Shown: positions 1-8,505 of the stretch, piece by piece | How positions within the stretch are numbered: the first letter of the stretch is position 1 | How the letters are laid out: the number at the start of each line of letters is the position of its first letter | Position numbers and translations under genes: made by a program | The notes under the pieces: model-generated | Database searches by the model: none | What the model was told of the DNA's origin: nothing | The model's input: only the letters and a program-made list of their open reading frames with translations | Source of the DNA: Bacteroidia bacterium | GTDB taxonomy: Bacteria; Bacteroidota; Bacteroidia; B-17B0; Aurantibacillaceae | Reading direction: 5' to 3' | DNA length: 64,000 nt | Assembly: GCA_016787895.1 (NCBI GenBank) | Contig: JAEUTN010000022.1 | Span: 62,001 to 126,000, forward strand

Positions 1-2391
1 TGGCATTTGTACGAAACCCTCGGGCTTCAAAAAAACAAAACCAAACGCATCGTTTTCCACGAAATTACCAAAGAAGCTATACAAACTGCCATCTCTAATC
101 CCCGTGAAATTGACATCAATCTGGTAAATGCCCAACAGGCGCGGAGAATTCTCGATCGTTTGGTGGGTTTTGAATTGTCGCCCATTTTGTGGAGAAAAGT
201 TCGCCCGAGTTTATCGGCCGGCCGTGTGCAATCGGTTGCCGTGCGTTTAATCGTTGAGCGTGAAAGGGAGATTCAGAATTTTAATGCGACTTCTGCTTAT
301 AAGGTTTCGGCTTTGTTTATGGTGGAAGGAAAAACGGCATTAAAAGCCGAACTGGACCAGCGTTTTAAAACCGAGGCGGAAGCCAATACTTTTCTTGAAA
401 CTTGTAAGGGTGCTGTATATAAAATTGCCAGCCTCGAAACCAAACCTTCGAAACGCAGTCCCAGCGCTCCTTTCACAACCTCTACCCTTCAGCAGGAAGC
501 CTCCAGAAAACTGGGCTTCAGTGTGTCGCAAACCATGCTGATTGCACAGAAATTGTACGAAGCCGGAAAGATCACGTATATGCGTACCGATTCGGTGACC
601 TTATCCGAAAACGCTCTGGGCCAAACCAAAGAAGCCATTGTAAAAAATTACGGGTCTCAATACCATCAACCCCGTCAATTCAAAACCAAAAGCAAGAGCG
701 CGCAGGAGGCGCACGAAGCCATACGCCCTACCTATATTAAAAACCAGAACATTGAGGGCGAACGCAACGAAATGCGTTTGTACGAACTCATCTGGAAACG
801 CACGGTGGCCAGCCAAATGGCCGATGCGGAGCTGGAAAAAACCACCGCAAAAATCGGCATCAGCACACAAGCCGCTCAATTTGTAGCTCAGGGTGAGGTG
901 TTAAAATTTGATGGTTTCCTGAAGGTATACATTGAAGGGAAAGACGATGAAGAAGATGAGGAGAACTCTTCCATTCTACCTCCATTGAAAGAAGGACAAA
1001 GTCTCGATATGAAGGAAATCAGCGCTGTTCAAAGGTTTACCCACCATCCTCCAAGATACACCGAAGCCAGTTTGGTAAAAAAACTCGAAGAACTGGGCAT
1101 TGGTCGTCCGAGTACCTATGCGCCCACTATCAGTACAGTTCAAAAACGGAATTACGTTGAAAAAACCGACCGTGAAGGACAGCCCCGCAATTACACCGTA
1201 CTCAATTTTAATGGTTCTGTTATTCACAAGGAAATCAGAACTGAAAATACCGGCGCCGAAAAATCCAAACTCTTCCCTACCGATATTGGAATGGTGGTGA
1301 ACGACTTTTTGATTCAATATTTTCCTGAGATCATGGATTTTAATTTCACAGCGCGTGTGGAAGAAGAGTTCGACGAAATTGCTGAAGGTAAAATGCGTTG
1401 GACCGATATGCTGAAGGAATTTTACCAGCCTTTTCATAAGGACGTTGAGAACACCATTGATAATAGCGAAAGGGCAAGTGGAGAAAGAGCTTTAGGGGTA
1501 GATCCTGTGAGCGGAAAAAACGTGATTGTCAGGATTGGTCGTTTTGGTCCTCTGGCTCAGATTGGTGAGAACGATGACGAGACCGGTGAAAAAGCGCGCT
1601 TTGCCAGTTTAAGAAAAGAACAAAGTATTGAAACCATCAGTTTACAGGATGCCCTTGATTTGTTTAAACTTCCTATGAGTGTAGGCGATTACAAAGGCAA
1701 AGACGTTACCGTTGCTGTTGGGCGTTTTGGGCCTTATGTAAAGTGGGATGAACAGTTTATCTCCATCCCGCGCAGCGAAGACCCCATGAAAGTGGATTTG
1801 GACCGCGCCATTGAACTCATTCGCGAAAAGGAACTCGCCGACGCGCCCATCGCCACTTACCAGGGCAAACCGGTAACCAAAGGCAAGGGGCGTTTCGGGC
1901 CTTACATCAAATTCAATAACCTGTTTATTAATGTTCCCCGCGCTTACGATTTTAATAACCTTTCGCAAAGCGACATCAATGAACTCATTGATAAAAAACT
2001 TGAAAAAGAGGCCAACCGATTTATTCAGCAATGGCCTGAAGAAAAGATTTCAATTGAAAACGGACGTTGGGGACCCTTTATCCGTTTTGGTAAGGACATG
2101 CTGAAACTTGGCCGAAAAGCCGGAGGAGAAAAACTGGAAGCCGATGATTTAAAAAATCTGAGTTTGGAGGAGGTGAAAAAAATGATTGTGGAGCAAAAAC
2201 CCGAGGCCTTTGAAAAGAAAGGAAAAAAAGGGACTAAATCCGCATCAACAAAGGCACCTGCAAAAACGATTACCAAAAAAACCTCGGTTAAAAAGCCTGT
2301 GACAAAAAAGCCGGCATTAAAAAAATCTTCCGCTAAAAAGGCTGCGCCAGCAAAAAGGAAAGCAGCAAAAAAAACAAGCAAGAAAAAATAG
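1..2391 (+). CDS. topA: DNA topoisomerase I, C-terminal part (5' truncated by window edge)
   Basis: Type IA topoisomerase that relaxes negative supercoils by single-strand cleavage and passage. The reading frame is open from base 1, so the Toprim domain and the true start lie upstream of the window. The catalytic tyrosine is visible in the YMRTDS motif (Tyr codon at 577-579). The C-terminal third carries several topoisomerase repeat modules with GRFGPY, KGRFGPYIKF and GRWGPFIRFG signatures. It ends in a long Lys/Ala/Pro-rich histone-H1-like tail (about 2200-2388), which probably binds DNA non-specifically. No four-cysteine zinc ribbons are seen, unlike the E. coli enzyme; as I recall, the basic tail is common in Bacteroidota. 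Assignment is secure; only the N-terminus is unknown. Confidence 0.97.
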   Translation, partial: WHLYETLGLQKNKTKRIVFHEITKEAIQTAISNPREIDINLVNAQQARRILDRLVGFELSPILWRKVRPSLSAGRVQSVAVRLIVEREREIQNFNATSAYKVSALFMVEGKTALKAELDQRFKTEAEANTFLETCKGAVYKIASLETKPSKRSPSAPFTTSTLQQEASRKLGFSVSQTMLIAQKLYEAGKITYMRTDSVTLSENALGQTKEAIVKNYGSQYHQPRQFKTKSKSAQEAHEAIRPTYIKNQNIEGERNEMRLYELIWKRTVASQMADAELEKTTAKIGISTQAAQFVAQGEVLKFDGFLKVYIEGKDDEEDEENSSILPPLKEGQSLDMKEISAVQRFTHHPPRYTEASLVKKLEELGIGRPSTYAPTISTVQKRNYVEKTDREGQPRNYTVLNFNGSVIHKEIRTENTGAEKSKLFPTDIGMVVNDFLIQYFPEIMDFNFTARVEEEFDEIAEGKMRWTDMLKEFYQPFHKDVENTIDNSERASGERALGVDPVSGKNVIVRIGRFGPLAQIGENDDETGEKARFASLRKEQSIETISLQDALDLFKLPMSVGDYKGKDVTVAVGRFGPYVKWDEQFISIPRSEDPMKVDLDRAIELIREKELADAPIATYQGKPVTKGKGRFGPYIKFNNLFINVPRAYDFNNLSQSDINELIDKKLEKEANRFIQQWPEEKISIENGRWGPFIRFGKDMLKLGRKAGGEKLEADDLKNLSLEEVKKMIVEQKPEAFEKKGKKGTKSASTKAPAKTITKKTSVKKPVTKKPALKKSSAKKAAPAKRKAAKKTSKKK

Positions 2392-2417
2392 GAGAATTGA
2401 ATAATTAGTGGCAATTT

Positions 2418-2933
2418 ATGTTAAGGAGATTAATCATTATATTTTTCATTTCCTTTCTCACTTCTTGTGAAATTAACACAGAATTCAATGAAACTATTTT
2501 ATATAACAGTAAGGGAGATACTTTGTGTGTTATCAGAACACTTCTATCTGGTGAAACATTCGAAAAAGTATTTTATCAAGAAGGAAGATTCTTCAGAAAT
2601 GCTGGATTTTCAAAGAGTGGAGACAGTCTTACACAACCAGAACTCATTCAATTAAACGAAAACAAGTTCTACGCTTATATTCCATTTGATCAAAGGAATA
2701 TTTCCGTTGATTTGATGTTCGGCCTAGATAGCATTGAGTTTGTTGATCCAAAGTTACAAGCAATTCAATCGAAGTTTAGAGAAGAAAATGCAAAGTTGGT
2801 TCGTTCTCGTGTTATCTCCGTGCCCAGCTTGTTCATTAAAAACGATACCGTAAAGGGCGTTTTCCGAATGAGAAACTCGAATGATTCTAACTGGACATAT
2901 ATCTATTATCCATTTATAAAGCGTGCCAAATAA
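2418..2933 (+). CDS. Hypothetical lipoprotein, 171 aa
   Basis: Not recognised. It starts with a short hydrophobic signal followed by a lipobox (LTSC, Cys at about residue 17), so it is probably a membrane-anchored lipoprotein. The mature part is mixed beta-like with a possible MORN-like opening (residues about 25-60: NSKGDTL, YQEGRFFRNAGF, SKSGDS). The coding DNA is visibly more AT-rich than topA or the rsmG group, hinting at recent acquisition or weak constraint. It sits 26 nt after topA in the same orientation with no obvious promoter box, so it may be read from topA transcripts. Function unknown. Confidence 0.6.
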   Translation: MLRRLIIIFFISFLTSCEINTEFNETILYNSKGDTLCVIRTLLSGETFEKVFYQEGRFFRNAGFSKSGDSLTQPELIQLNENKFYAYIPFDQRNISVDLMFGLDSIEFVDPKLQAIQSKFREENAKLVRSRVISVPSLFIKNDTVKGVFRMRNSNDSNWTYIYYPFIKRAK

Positions 2934-3070
2934 ACTAACATTAATCGAGTAAAAATCCTACCCTGCTCTTATACTTGCAAAAATCAGAATTAAGCGAAAT
3001 AGATTTATAAATTAATTAGAAGTTTTAAAATCATTATACGATTGTCAGCAAATGGTCAATTCATAATCCA

Positions 3071-3697
3071 CTAAGACGACCTGTAATAAACCACCTTTTT
3101 GGTTTCAAAAAATTCTTCTTTGAAGTAATCCTTCAGGTCGTAGAACCTGGCTTTCTCGTAAAATCGTCCAAATTCTTGTTTTAAATCTCCCCCTTTGAGG
3201 TATAGAATACCATTGGGAAGTTTGTTGAATTGTTCGGTCAGAAATTTATTTTTGACCCAATTGTAAAACACAGGAAACTCAGTAACTGCCCTGCTTACCA
3301 CAAAATGAAACTTTTCTTTTACATCCTCAGCCCGGGTATGATATGCCTTCAGGTTATTTAGCCCGATAGCAGAAGCCACCTCATTCACCACTTTGATTTT
3401 TTTTCCAATGCTGTCCACCAGAACAAATTCACATTCCGGAAACAAAATGGCCAGTGGAATACCGGGGAAACCACCGCCTGTGCCCACATCTAGAACGCGG
3501 GTGGAAGGTTTAAATTCCATCACTTTTGCGATGCCCAGAGAATGCAGTATGTGTCGTTCTTCCAGCGATTCAATATCCTTTCGGGATATCACGTTTATTT
3601 GCGCGTTCCAATGCGCGTATAATTCAGGAAGCTGTGAGAATTGCTTAAGCTGCTGAGGACTCAAGTGCGGGAAATAGGTTTGAATAAGCTCAGGCAT
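3071..3697 (-). CDS. rsmG: 16S rRNA (guanine-527 N7) methyltransferase RsmG
   Basis: SAM-dependent methyltransferase of the GidB/RsmG family (208 aa, normal length) that makes m7G527 in 16S rRNA. The glycine-rich SAM motif I (VLDVGTGGGFPGIPLA) lies at about residues 68-83, followed by the acidic strand end (LVDSIGKK) and the family motif VVSRAV at about residue 133. It is the last gene of a minus-strand set, starting 2 nt after the stop of the sigma factor gene, so the two are surely cotranscribed. Confidence is high. Confidence 0.95.
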   Translation of the reverse strand: MPELIQTYFPHLSPQQLKQFSQLPELYAHWNAQINVISRKDIESLEERHILHSLGIAKVMEFKPSTRVLDVGTGGGFPGIPLAILFPECEFVLVDSIGKKIKVVNEVASAIGLNNLKAYHTRAEDVKEKFHFVVSRAVTEFPVFYNWVKNKFLTEQFNKLPNGILYLKGGDLKQEFGRFYEKARFYDLKDYFKEEFFETKKVVYYRSS

Positions 3698-3699
3698 GC

Positions 3700-4323
3700 C
3701 TACAGTTTCTCTTGCCGGTTTTTGAGGGCATTGTAAAGCAGGTCCCTGGCCCTGAAAAGCTGGGCTTTGATGGTGCCAATCGGCAAGTTAAGTTGTTTGG
3801 AAATTTCCTCGTGGCTCATTTCCTGGAAATAAAACAACTCAATCATTTCTTTGTATTTGGGCTTAAGGTTATCCACCAGCAAGCGGATGGCATCAATTTT
3901 TTGTTTTTTTATAAAACTTTCCTCCGGATCCGGTCCTGTTGCTTTGATGTTTACCGCATAATCAAAACTTTCTCCATCTTCATTTTTGCTTTCAATAGGA
4001 ACTGCATATTTGATTTTTTTGCGGCGGATAAAATCAATGGCGTTGTTGGAGGCAATTTTAAACAACCAGGTACTGAAGGCAAAATCGGGACTGTATTGTT
4101 CGAGTTTCTTAAACGCCCTTCCAAATGCCTCGATGGTCAAATCTTCAGCATCGTCTTTGTTGCTGCACATTTTCAGCATCATAAAGTACACACTCTCCCG
4201 ATACCGTTGTAATAATTCGGCATAGGCTTTCTGATCACCCTGGTCAAGTGCCGCCCTCACAAGCTTATAATCATAAACGGCTTTAGTGGTTAGCTTTTGT
4301 TCTTTATTTTCTAATTCGTCCAC
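3700..4323 (-). CDS. ECF-type RNA polymerase sigma factor
   Basis: A 207-aa sigma-70 family protein with region 2 (about residues 30-100, core EDLTIEAFGRAFKKL and STWLFKIASNNAIDFIRRK) and region 4 (about 145-200, with the helix-turn-helix SHEEISKQLNLPIGTIKAQLFRAR). Regions 1 and 3 are absent, as expected for the extracytoplasmic-function group. No anti-sigma factor is next to it. Instead it sits between a glycosyltransferase (13-nt overlap upstream) and rsmG (2-nt gap downstream), so its supply may follow housekeeping transcription. Target genes cannot be told from sequence. Confidence 0.93.
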   Translation of the reverse strand: MDELENKEQKLTTKAVYDYKLVRAALDQGDQKAYAELLQRYRESVYFMMLKMCSNKDDAEDLTIEAFGRAFKKLEQYSPDFAFSTWLFKIASNNAIDFIRRKKIKYAVPIESKNEDGESFDYAVNIKATGPDPEESFIKKQKIDAIRLLVDNLKPKYKEMIELFYFQEMSHEEISKQLNLPIGTIKAQLFRARDLLYNALKNRQEKL

Positions 4324-5453
4324 TGTTTTGTTTTAAAACTCAGCTTTGATAAGTGAAAGATAGGATAAATCAATAAGAGCACCAACTCGTAAAAGAAACT
4401 GCCCATTAAAAGATCACGCTCCTGAAGGATTTTAGAGGCCTTGTACAAAGTGATCCATTGCAAACTCATCTTTAATAAAAGCAAAATGGGCACCAATAAA
4501 AGTGTTTCTATCGAAAAAAAGAGTGCGAAGAGAGAGCAGTAAAAAAAGATTTGTGAAAAATACATAAAGGCCAGACGCGATTTGGTCATTGGGCTGTAAA
4601 GCGGCGCTGTGGTGAGGTGACGCGCCTTTTGTAATCTCCAGTCTCTGAACGTGTTTTTTGGTTTTGAGTACGTGATGGCTCCGTTAGCCACACAAATGTT
4701 CACGTTGTGCTCATTCGCTGCCTGGTTCACAAATAAATCGTCATCGCCGGATGTAATGTGGTAATGATTTGAAAATCCTTTTTGTTTAAAAAAAAGATCC
4801 TTGTTATACGCGAGATTGCGTCCCACACCCATGTACGCTTTTTGTTTGATGGCTGAGGAGAGGTATTGCACGGCAATCACAAATGTGTCGAAGCGAATCA
4901 GTTTGTTCAGAAATCCATTTTGTTTGCTGTATGCTCCGTAACCCAGCACAATTTCTTTCTCACCTGAAAAGCCTTTTACCATTTCTTTGAGCCATTGGTT
5001 GGAGGAAGGATAACAATCGGCGTCGGTAAATACCAAACGTTTGTGTTTTGCAGCTTTTATTCCTACGAGCATGGCAAACTTTTTACCGTGTTTGTAATAC
5101 GCGTCTTCCTTAATGTTGGCTTTTTTAAGATTGCTGTATTGTTTTGCCAACTCATCAATAACGTTTTCTGAATTGTCCCAGCTGCAATCGTTTACCACCA
5201 CCACTTCAAATTCGGGGTAATCCTGACTGAGAATACGTGGCAGGTACTCCCGGAGATTATCGTCTTCGTTTTTAGCACAAATGATAACTGTTACCGGCTC
5301 CAACACTTCAGCACTTTCCAAATGGGTGTTTTCCATTTGGGACAGGGGAAGGTAATTGAGCAGGTAATTGATAAGAATCAATACAAAGCCGGTGGCGGCA
5401 AATATGGTAAGCCACTCTGGCAATCCCAGGTGGTTAAAATCAGGAAACAGCAT
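4311..5453 (-). CDS. Membrane-anchored family 2 glycosyltransferase
   Basis: GT-A fold glycosyltransferase, 380 aa from the chosen ATG. An N-terminal membrane helix (about residues 12-33) precedes the catalytic domain: nucleotide-binding VTVIICAKNEDDNL, acidic VVNDCS, and the metal-binding DAD in VFTDADCYPS. Two C-terminal hydrophobic stretches suggest further membrane helices. It probably transfers a sugar to a lipid or envelope glycan; the substrate is unknown. An upstream TTG codon at 5486 would give 11 more residues, but a TAACTTTG promoter box (5459-5466) lies inside that extension with a TTTG element 17 nt further up. I therefore start at ATG 5453. It overlaps the sigma factor gene by 13 nt. 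Confidence 0.88.
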   Translation of the reverse strand: MLFPDFNHLGLPEWLTIFAATGFVLILINYLLNYLPLSQMENTHLESAEVLEPVTVIICAKNEDDNLREYLPRILSQDYPEFEVVVVNDCSWDNSENVIDELAKQYSNLKKANIKEDAYYKHGKKFAMLVGIKAAKHKRLVFTDADCYPSSNQWLKEMVKGFSGEKEIVLGYGAYSKQNGFLNKLIRFDTFVIAVQYLSSAIKQKAYMGVGRNLAYNKDLFFKQKGFSNHYHITSGDDDLFVNQAANEHNVNICVANGAITYSKPKNTFRDWRLQKARHLTTAPLYSPMTKSRLAFMYFSQIFFYCSLFALFFSIETLLLVPILLLLKMSLQWITLYKASKILQERDLLMGSFFYELVLLLIYPIFHLSKLSFKTKQWTN

Positions 5454-5458
5454 ATCTG

Positions 5459-5466
5459 CAAAGTTA
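5459..5466 (-). promoter_or_regulatory. -7 box TAACTTTG of the glycosyltransferase operon
   Basis: Matches the Bacteroidota -7 consensus TAnnTTTG. A TTTG (-33-like element) lies at 5484-5487 on the same strand with a 17-nt spacer. The box ends 5 nt before the ATG at 5453, so the transcript is probably leaderless. Confidence 0.65.
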
Positions 5467-5492
5467 GGTGGGGGCACTAGGGGCAAATCGGA

Positions 5493-5500
5493 TATATTTG
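5493..5500 (+). promoter_or_regulatory. -7 box TATATTTG of the HAD phosphatase gene
   Basis: Perfect TAnnTTTG match 25 nt before the ATG at 5526. It lies back to back with the promoter of the divergent glycosyltransferase. Confidence 0.6.
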
Positions 5501-5525
5501 TATTTATTAAACAAAATAATTAACA

Positions 5526-6188
5526 ATGATAAAGGTACCTGAAGCGGTGATTTTTGACATGGACGGGGTGTTGGTAAACAGTGAACCGCTTTGGAGAAAA
5601 GCCATGATCAAAGGTTTTTCAGAAGCCGGCATATGGCTTACCGAAGAAGATTGTATAAAAACCCAGGGCACCCGGTTCAAAGAAGTCATCCATTACTGGA
5701 AAACCTTACACCCTGTGAACACAAGTGCCGAAGAAATTGAATCCAGGGTGATGCAATTGCTATTGAACCTTATTCGTTCAGAGGGCCAAGCCATGCCCTT
5801 TATTCCTGAAATTCTGGATTTTTGTAAGCAAAGTGAATTAAAAATTGGACTTGCCACTTCTTCCGACCTAGTGTTAATGAATACCGTGGTGGATGCGCTC
5901 CACATTCGAAACTACTTTAAGGCTATGGTTTCCGCTCAATATTTAACCTATGGGAAACCCCATCCGGAAGTGTTTTTAAACTGCGCCGCTGAGCTTGGGG
6001 TAAAACCGGATAAATGCCTGGTGATTGAAGATTCCATCAACGGGGTTGTGGCTGCAAAAGCTGCTCAAATGCAGGTGATAGCTGTACCTGATCCGGACCA
6101 CAAACACCAAAGGCAGTTTGCACTGGCCGATTATACCTTCAACACATTTGAAGAAACGCTGAAGTGCTTGCAATCCTTGTTGCCATAA
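5526..6188 (+). CDS. HAD-superfamily sugar phosphatase (HxpB/YniC-like)
   Basis: A 220-aa HAD subfamily IA hydrolase. Motif I is DMDGVLVNSEPLW (nucleophile Asp at about residue 11, acid-base Asp two residues on), with a helical cap domain after it. Motif II is ATSSD near residue 117, the lysine is in GKPHPEVFL, and the acidic motif is in VIEDSINGVVAAKAA. Best relatives are hexitol or 2-deoxyglucose-6-phosphate phosphatases and beta-phosphoglucomutase-like proteins, so it probably dephosphorylates a small sugar phosphate in the cytoplasm. The exact substrate is not readable from sequence. It has its own promoter and is followed by tgt after 49 nt. Confidence 0.88.
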   Translation: MIKVPEAVIFDMDGVLVNSEPLWRKAMIKGFSEAGIWLTEEDCIKTQGTRFKEVIHYWKTLHPVNTSAEEIESRVMQLLLNLIRSEGQAMPFIPEILDFCKQSELKIGLATSSDLVLMNTVVDALHIRNYFKAMVSAQYLTYGKPHPEVFLNCAAELGVKPDKCLVIEDSINGVVAAKAAQMQVIAVPDPDHKHQRQFALADYTFNTFEETLKCLQSLLP

Positions 6189-6223
6189 AATGTTATTTGA
6201 AAACCTGATTTTTTAAATAATCT

Positions 6224-6231
6224 TACCTTTA
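6224..6231 (+). promoter_or_regulatory. -7 box TACCTTTA of tgt
   Basis: TAnnTTTA box ending 6 nt before the TTG start of tgt, which implies a leaderless transcript. A TTTG lies upstream at a rather long 24-nt spacing. Confidence 0.5.
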
Positions 6232-6237
6232 AGGCCT

Positions 6238-7368
6238 TTGAAATTCGAATTAGAACATAGCGATCCACAGTCGGCAGCCAGAGCCGGCAAAATCCACACC
6301 GATCATGGCAGCATTGAAACACCCATCTTTATGCCGGTGGGTACAGCCGGTACTGTAAAGGCGGTTCACCAAAGAGAACTGAAGGCCGACATTAAAGCCC
6401 AGATTATTTTGGGCAACACCTATCATTTGTACCTGAGGCCCGGACTTGATGTGCTTGAACAAGCAGGGGGCTTACATCAGTTCATTTCCTGGGATGGGCC
6501 CATTTTAACGGACAGCGGGGGTTACCAGATTTTTTCGCTCGCGGCCCAACGTAAACTCAAAGAGGAGGGCGCCACATTCAAAAGTCATATCGACGGGAGC
6601 AGTCATTTTTTTTCTCCTGAAGGCGTTATGGACATTCAACGCACCATTGGTGCCGATTTTATCATGGCTTTTGATGAATGCACCCCCTACCCTTGTGAAA
6701 AAAATTACGCCAAACATTCTCTGGACCTTACCCATAAATGGCTCGACCGTTGTATTCAACAATTCCATGCAACTGACGCGAAATATGGATACCAGCAGGA
6801 ATTGTTGCCGATAGTACAGGGCAGCGTGTACCCTGATCTCAGAAAAAAGTCGGCCGAATACATTGCCGGTAAAAATTGTTTCGCGAATGCCATTGGAGGT
6901 TTAAGCGTTGGGGAGCCTGCTGAAGACATGTATGCCATGACGGAATTGGTATGTGATATCTTACCTAAGGAAAAACCACGCTACCTCATGGGTGTTGGCA
7001 CTCCCGCCAATATTCTGGAATGCATTGCACTGGGGATTGACATGTTTGATTGTGTAATGCCTACCCGCAACGCGCGTCACGGACTTCTTTTTACGCAGTA
7101 TGGCATCATCAACATTCGCAACGAAAAATGGAAAAACGATTTTTCCCCCCTGGATGAGAGCGGGCATACTTTTGTTGACAGCAGCTATACCAAAGCCTAC
7201 CTGCGCCACTTACTGGTTTGCAACGAATTACTGGCCGCACAAATCGCATCGGTGCACAACCTGGGTTTTTACCTTTGGCTGGTAAAGGAAGCCCGGCAAA
7301 AAATAAAAGAAGGTGACTTTTTGAGCTGGAAGAACAAAATGGTAAAACAAGTTACACAACGTCTCTGA
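6238..7368 (+). CDS. tgt: tRNA-guanine transglycosylase (Tgt)
   Basis: Exchanges guanine-34 of GUN-anticodon tRNAs for a queuine precursor, the committed step of queuosine modification. The general-base Asp is D92 in ILTDSGGYQIF and the nucleophile is D271 in MFDCVMPTRNARHG. A TTG start at 6238 gives the usual N-terminus MKFEL...; no ATG fits better. The zinc site CxCxxC expected near residues 306-316 is absent: the segment reads PLDESGHTFVDSSYTKAY, although the distal His (H340) remains. I recall the same replacement in other Bacteroidota Tgt proteins. It overlaps the downstream permease by one base (TGATG). A queuosine-precursor transporter is encoded at 15827-16489. Confidence 0.95.
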   Translation: MKFELEHSDPQSAARAGKIHTDHGSIETPIFMPVGTAGTVKAVHQRELKADIKAQIILGNTYHLYLRPGLDVLEQAGGLHQFISWDGPILTDSGGYQIFSLAAQRKLKEEGATFKSHIDGSSHFFSPEGVMDIQRTIGADFIMAFDECTPYPCEKNYAKHSLDLTHKWLDRCIQQFHATDAKYGYQQELLPIVQGSVYPDLRKKSAEYIAGKNCFANAIGGLSVGEPAEDMYAMTELVCDILPKEKPRYLMGVGTPANILECIALGIDMFDCVMPTRNARHGLLFTQYGIINIRNEKWKNDFSPLDESGHTFVDSSYTKAYLRHLLVCNELLAAQIASVHNLGFYLWLVKEARQKIKEGDFLSWKNKMVKQVTQRL

Positions 7369-8492
7369 TGCGCGTGCTAACCATACTTGACCGTTACATT
7401 CTCAAACGTTTTCTCAGCACGTTTTTCTTTTCCATCATGCTCATCCTGATGATCTTCATTGTGTTCGACATCAAGGATAAAATTCAAACCCTGAGCCGGG
7501 ATGAAATTCCCTTAAACGAAATTGTATTTGATTATTACTTAATGTTCATACCTTATTACGGGAATTATTTTAGTCCGCTTTTTACATTTATTGCGGTTAT
7601 CTTTTTTACCTCAAAGCTGGCCCAGCAAACCGAATTTATTGCCATACTTTCAAGCGGTACCAGTTTTAACCGCATCATGCGCCCATACATTATTGGAGCC
7701 CTGATCCTTTCCTTATCCTCTCTGGCGCTCAATCATTTTATACTGCCGAAAGCCTTCAGGGTTAAAATAGCTTTTGAGGACAAATACTTCAATAACACCT
7801 ACAATTTTGATGAAATCAACATTCACCGCAAAATTGGCGATCACCGCATGTTGTATTTTGAAAGTTTCGACAACAAATTAAACACCGCCTTTAAAGTGAG
7901 CCTTGAAGACGTGATTGACAACAAACAGGTGTATTTTCTAAAAGCGGATCACATGAAATGGGACAGCCTGAAACACGAGTGGAAATTTCACAATGTTGAA
8001 GAAAGGACCTTAATGGTTCAGGACCGCCTGGATACCTTGAGGTATGAGAAACCGATTTATAAACAAAAAATCAAGTTTACTCCTGATAAATCCATAAAAA
8101 TTGAATTTAGTCCCGGCGACATGTGGCGCTACGAAAGTAAGATAGAAACCATGACCTATTTTGAACTGAAGGAATACATCAACAAGGAGCGCGCCAAGGG
8201 CTCCAATCTGATTCCTTTCTTTGAAGTAGAACAGTACAAACGCAGTTCTTTCCCATTTGCAACGTTTATCCTCACCATCATTGGTTTTTGTGTGTCGTCG
8301 CGCAAAGTGCGGGGGGGTGTAGGTTTTCAGATTGCCCTGGGGCTTTTGCTCAGTTGTATTTACATCATGCTGATGTACGTGTTTACCACCATTGCTACCA
8401 CCGGTTTTGCTCATCCCCTGCTTGCCGTTTGGACACCCAATCTGTTGTTTTCGGTGGTTGCGGCCTTTTATTACAAAACAGCCCAAAAATAA
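7368..8492 (+). CDS. LptF/LptG (YjgP/YjgQ) family permease
   Basis: A 374-aa inner-membrane protein of the lipopolysaccharide-export permease family. It starts with a cytoplasmic LDRYILKRFLSTF segment and has three hydrophobic helices in the first about 120 residues. A hydrophilic periplasmic beta-rich domain follows (about 125-270), then three C-terminal helices. This is the standard LptF/G architecture, in which two permeases pair with LptB to extract LPS and pass it to LptC/A. Only one such gene is here, so I cannot say F or G. It is translationally coupled to tgt. Confidence 0.88.
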   Translation: MRVLTILDRYILKRFLSTFFFSIMLILMIFIVFDIKDKIQTLSRDEIPLNEIVFDYYLMFIPYYGNYFSPLFTFIAVIFFTSKLAQQTEFIAILSSGTSFNRIMRPYIIGALILSLSSLALNHFILPKAFRVKIAFEDKYFNNTYNFDEINIHRKIGDHRMLYFESFDNKLNTAFKVSLEDVIDNKQVYFLKADHMKWDSLKHEWKFHNVEERTLMVQDRLDTLRYEKPIYKQKIKFTPDKSIKIEFSPGDMWRYESKIETMTYFELKEYINKERAKGSNLIPFFEVEQYKRSSFPFATFILTIIGFCVSSRKVRGGVGFQIALGLLLSCIYIMLMYVFTTIATTGFAHPLLAVWTPNLLFSVVAAFYYKTAQK

Positions 8493-8505
8493 ACTAAGCT
8501 TTGCT

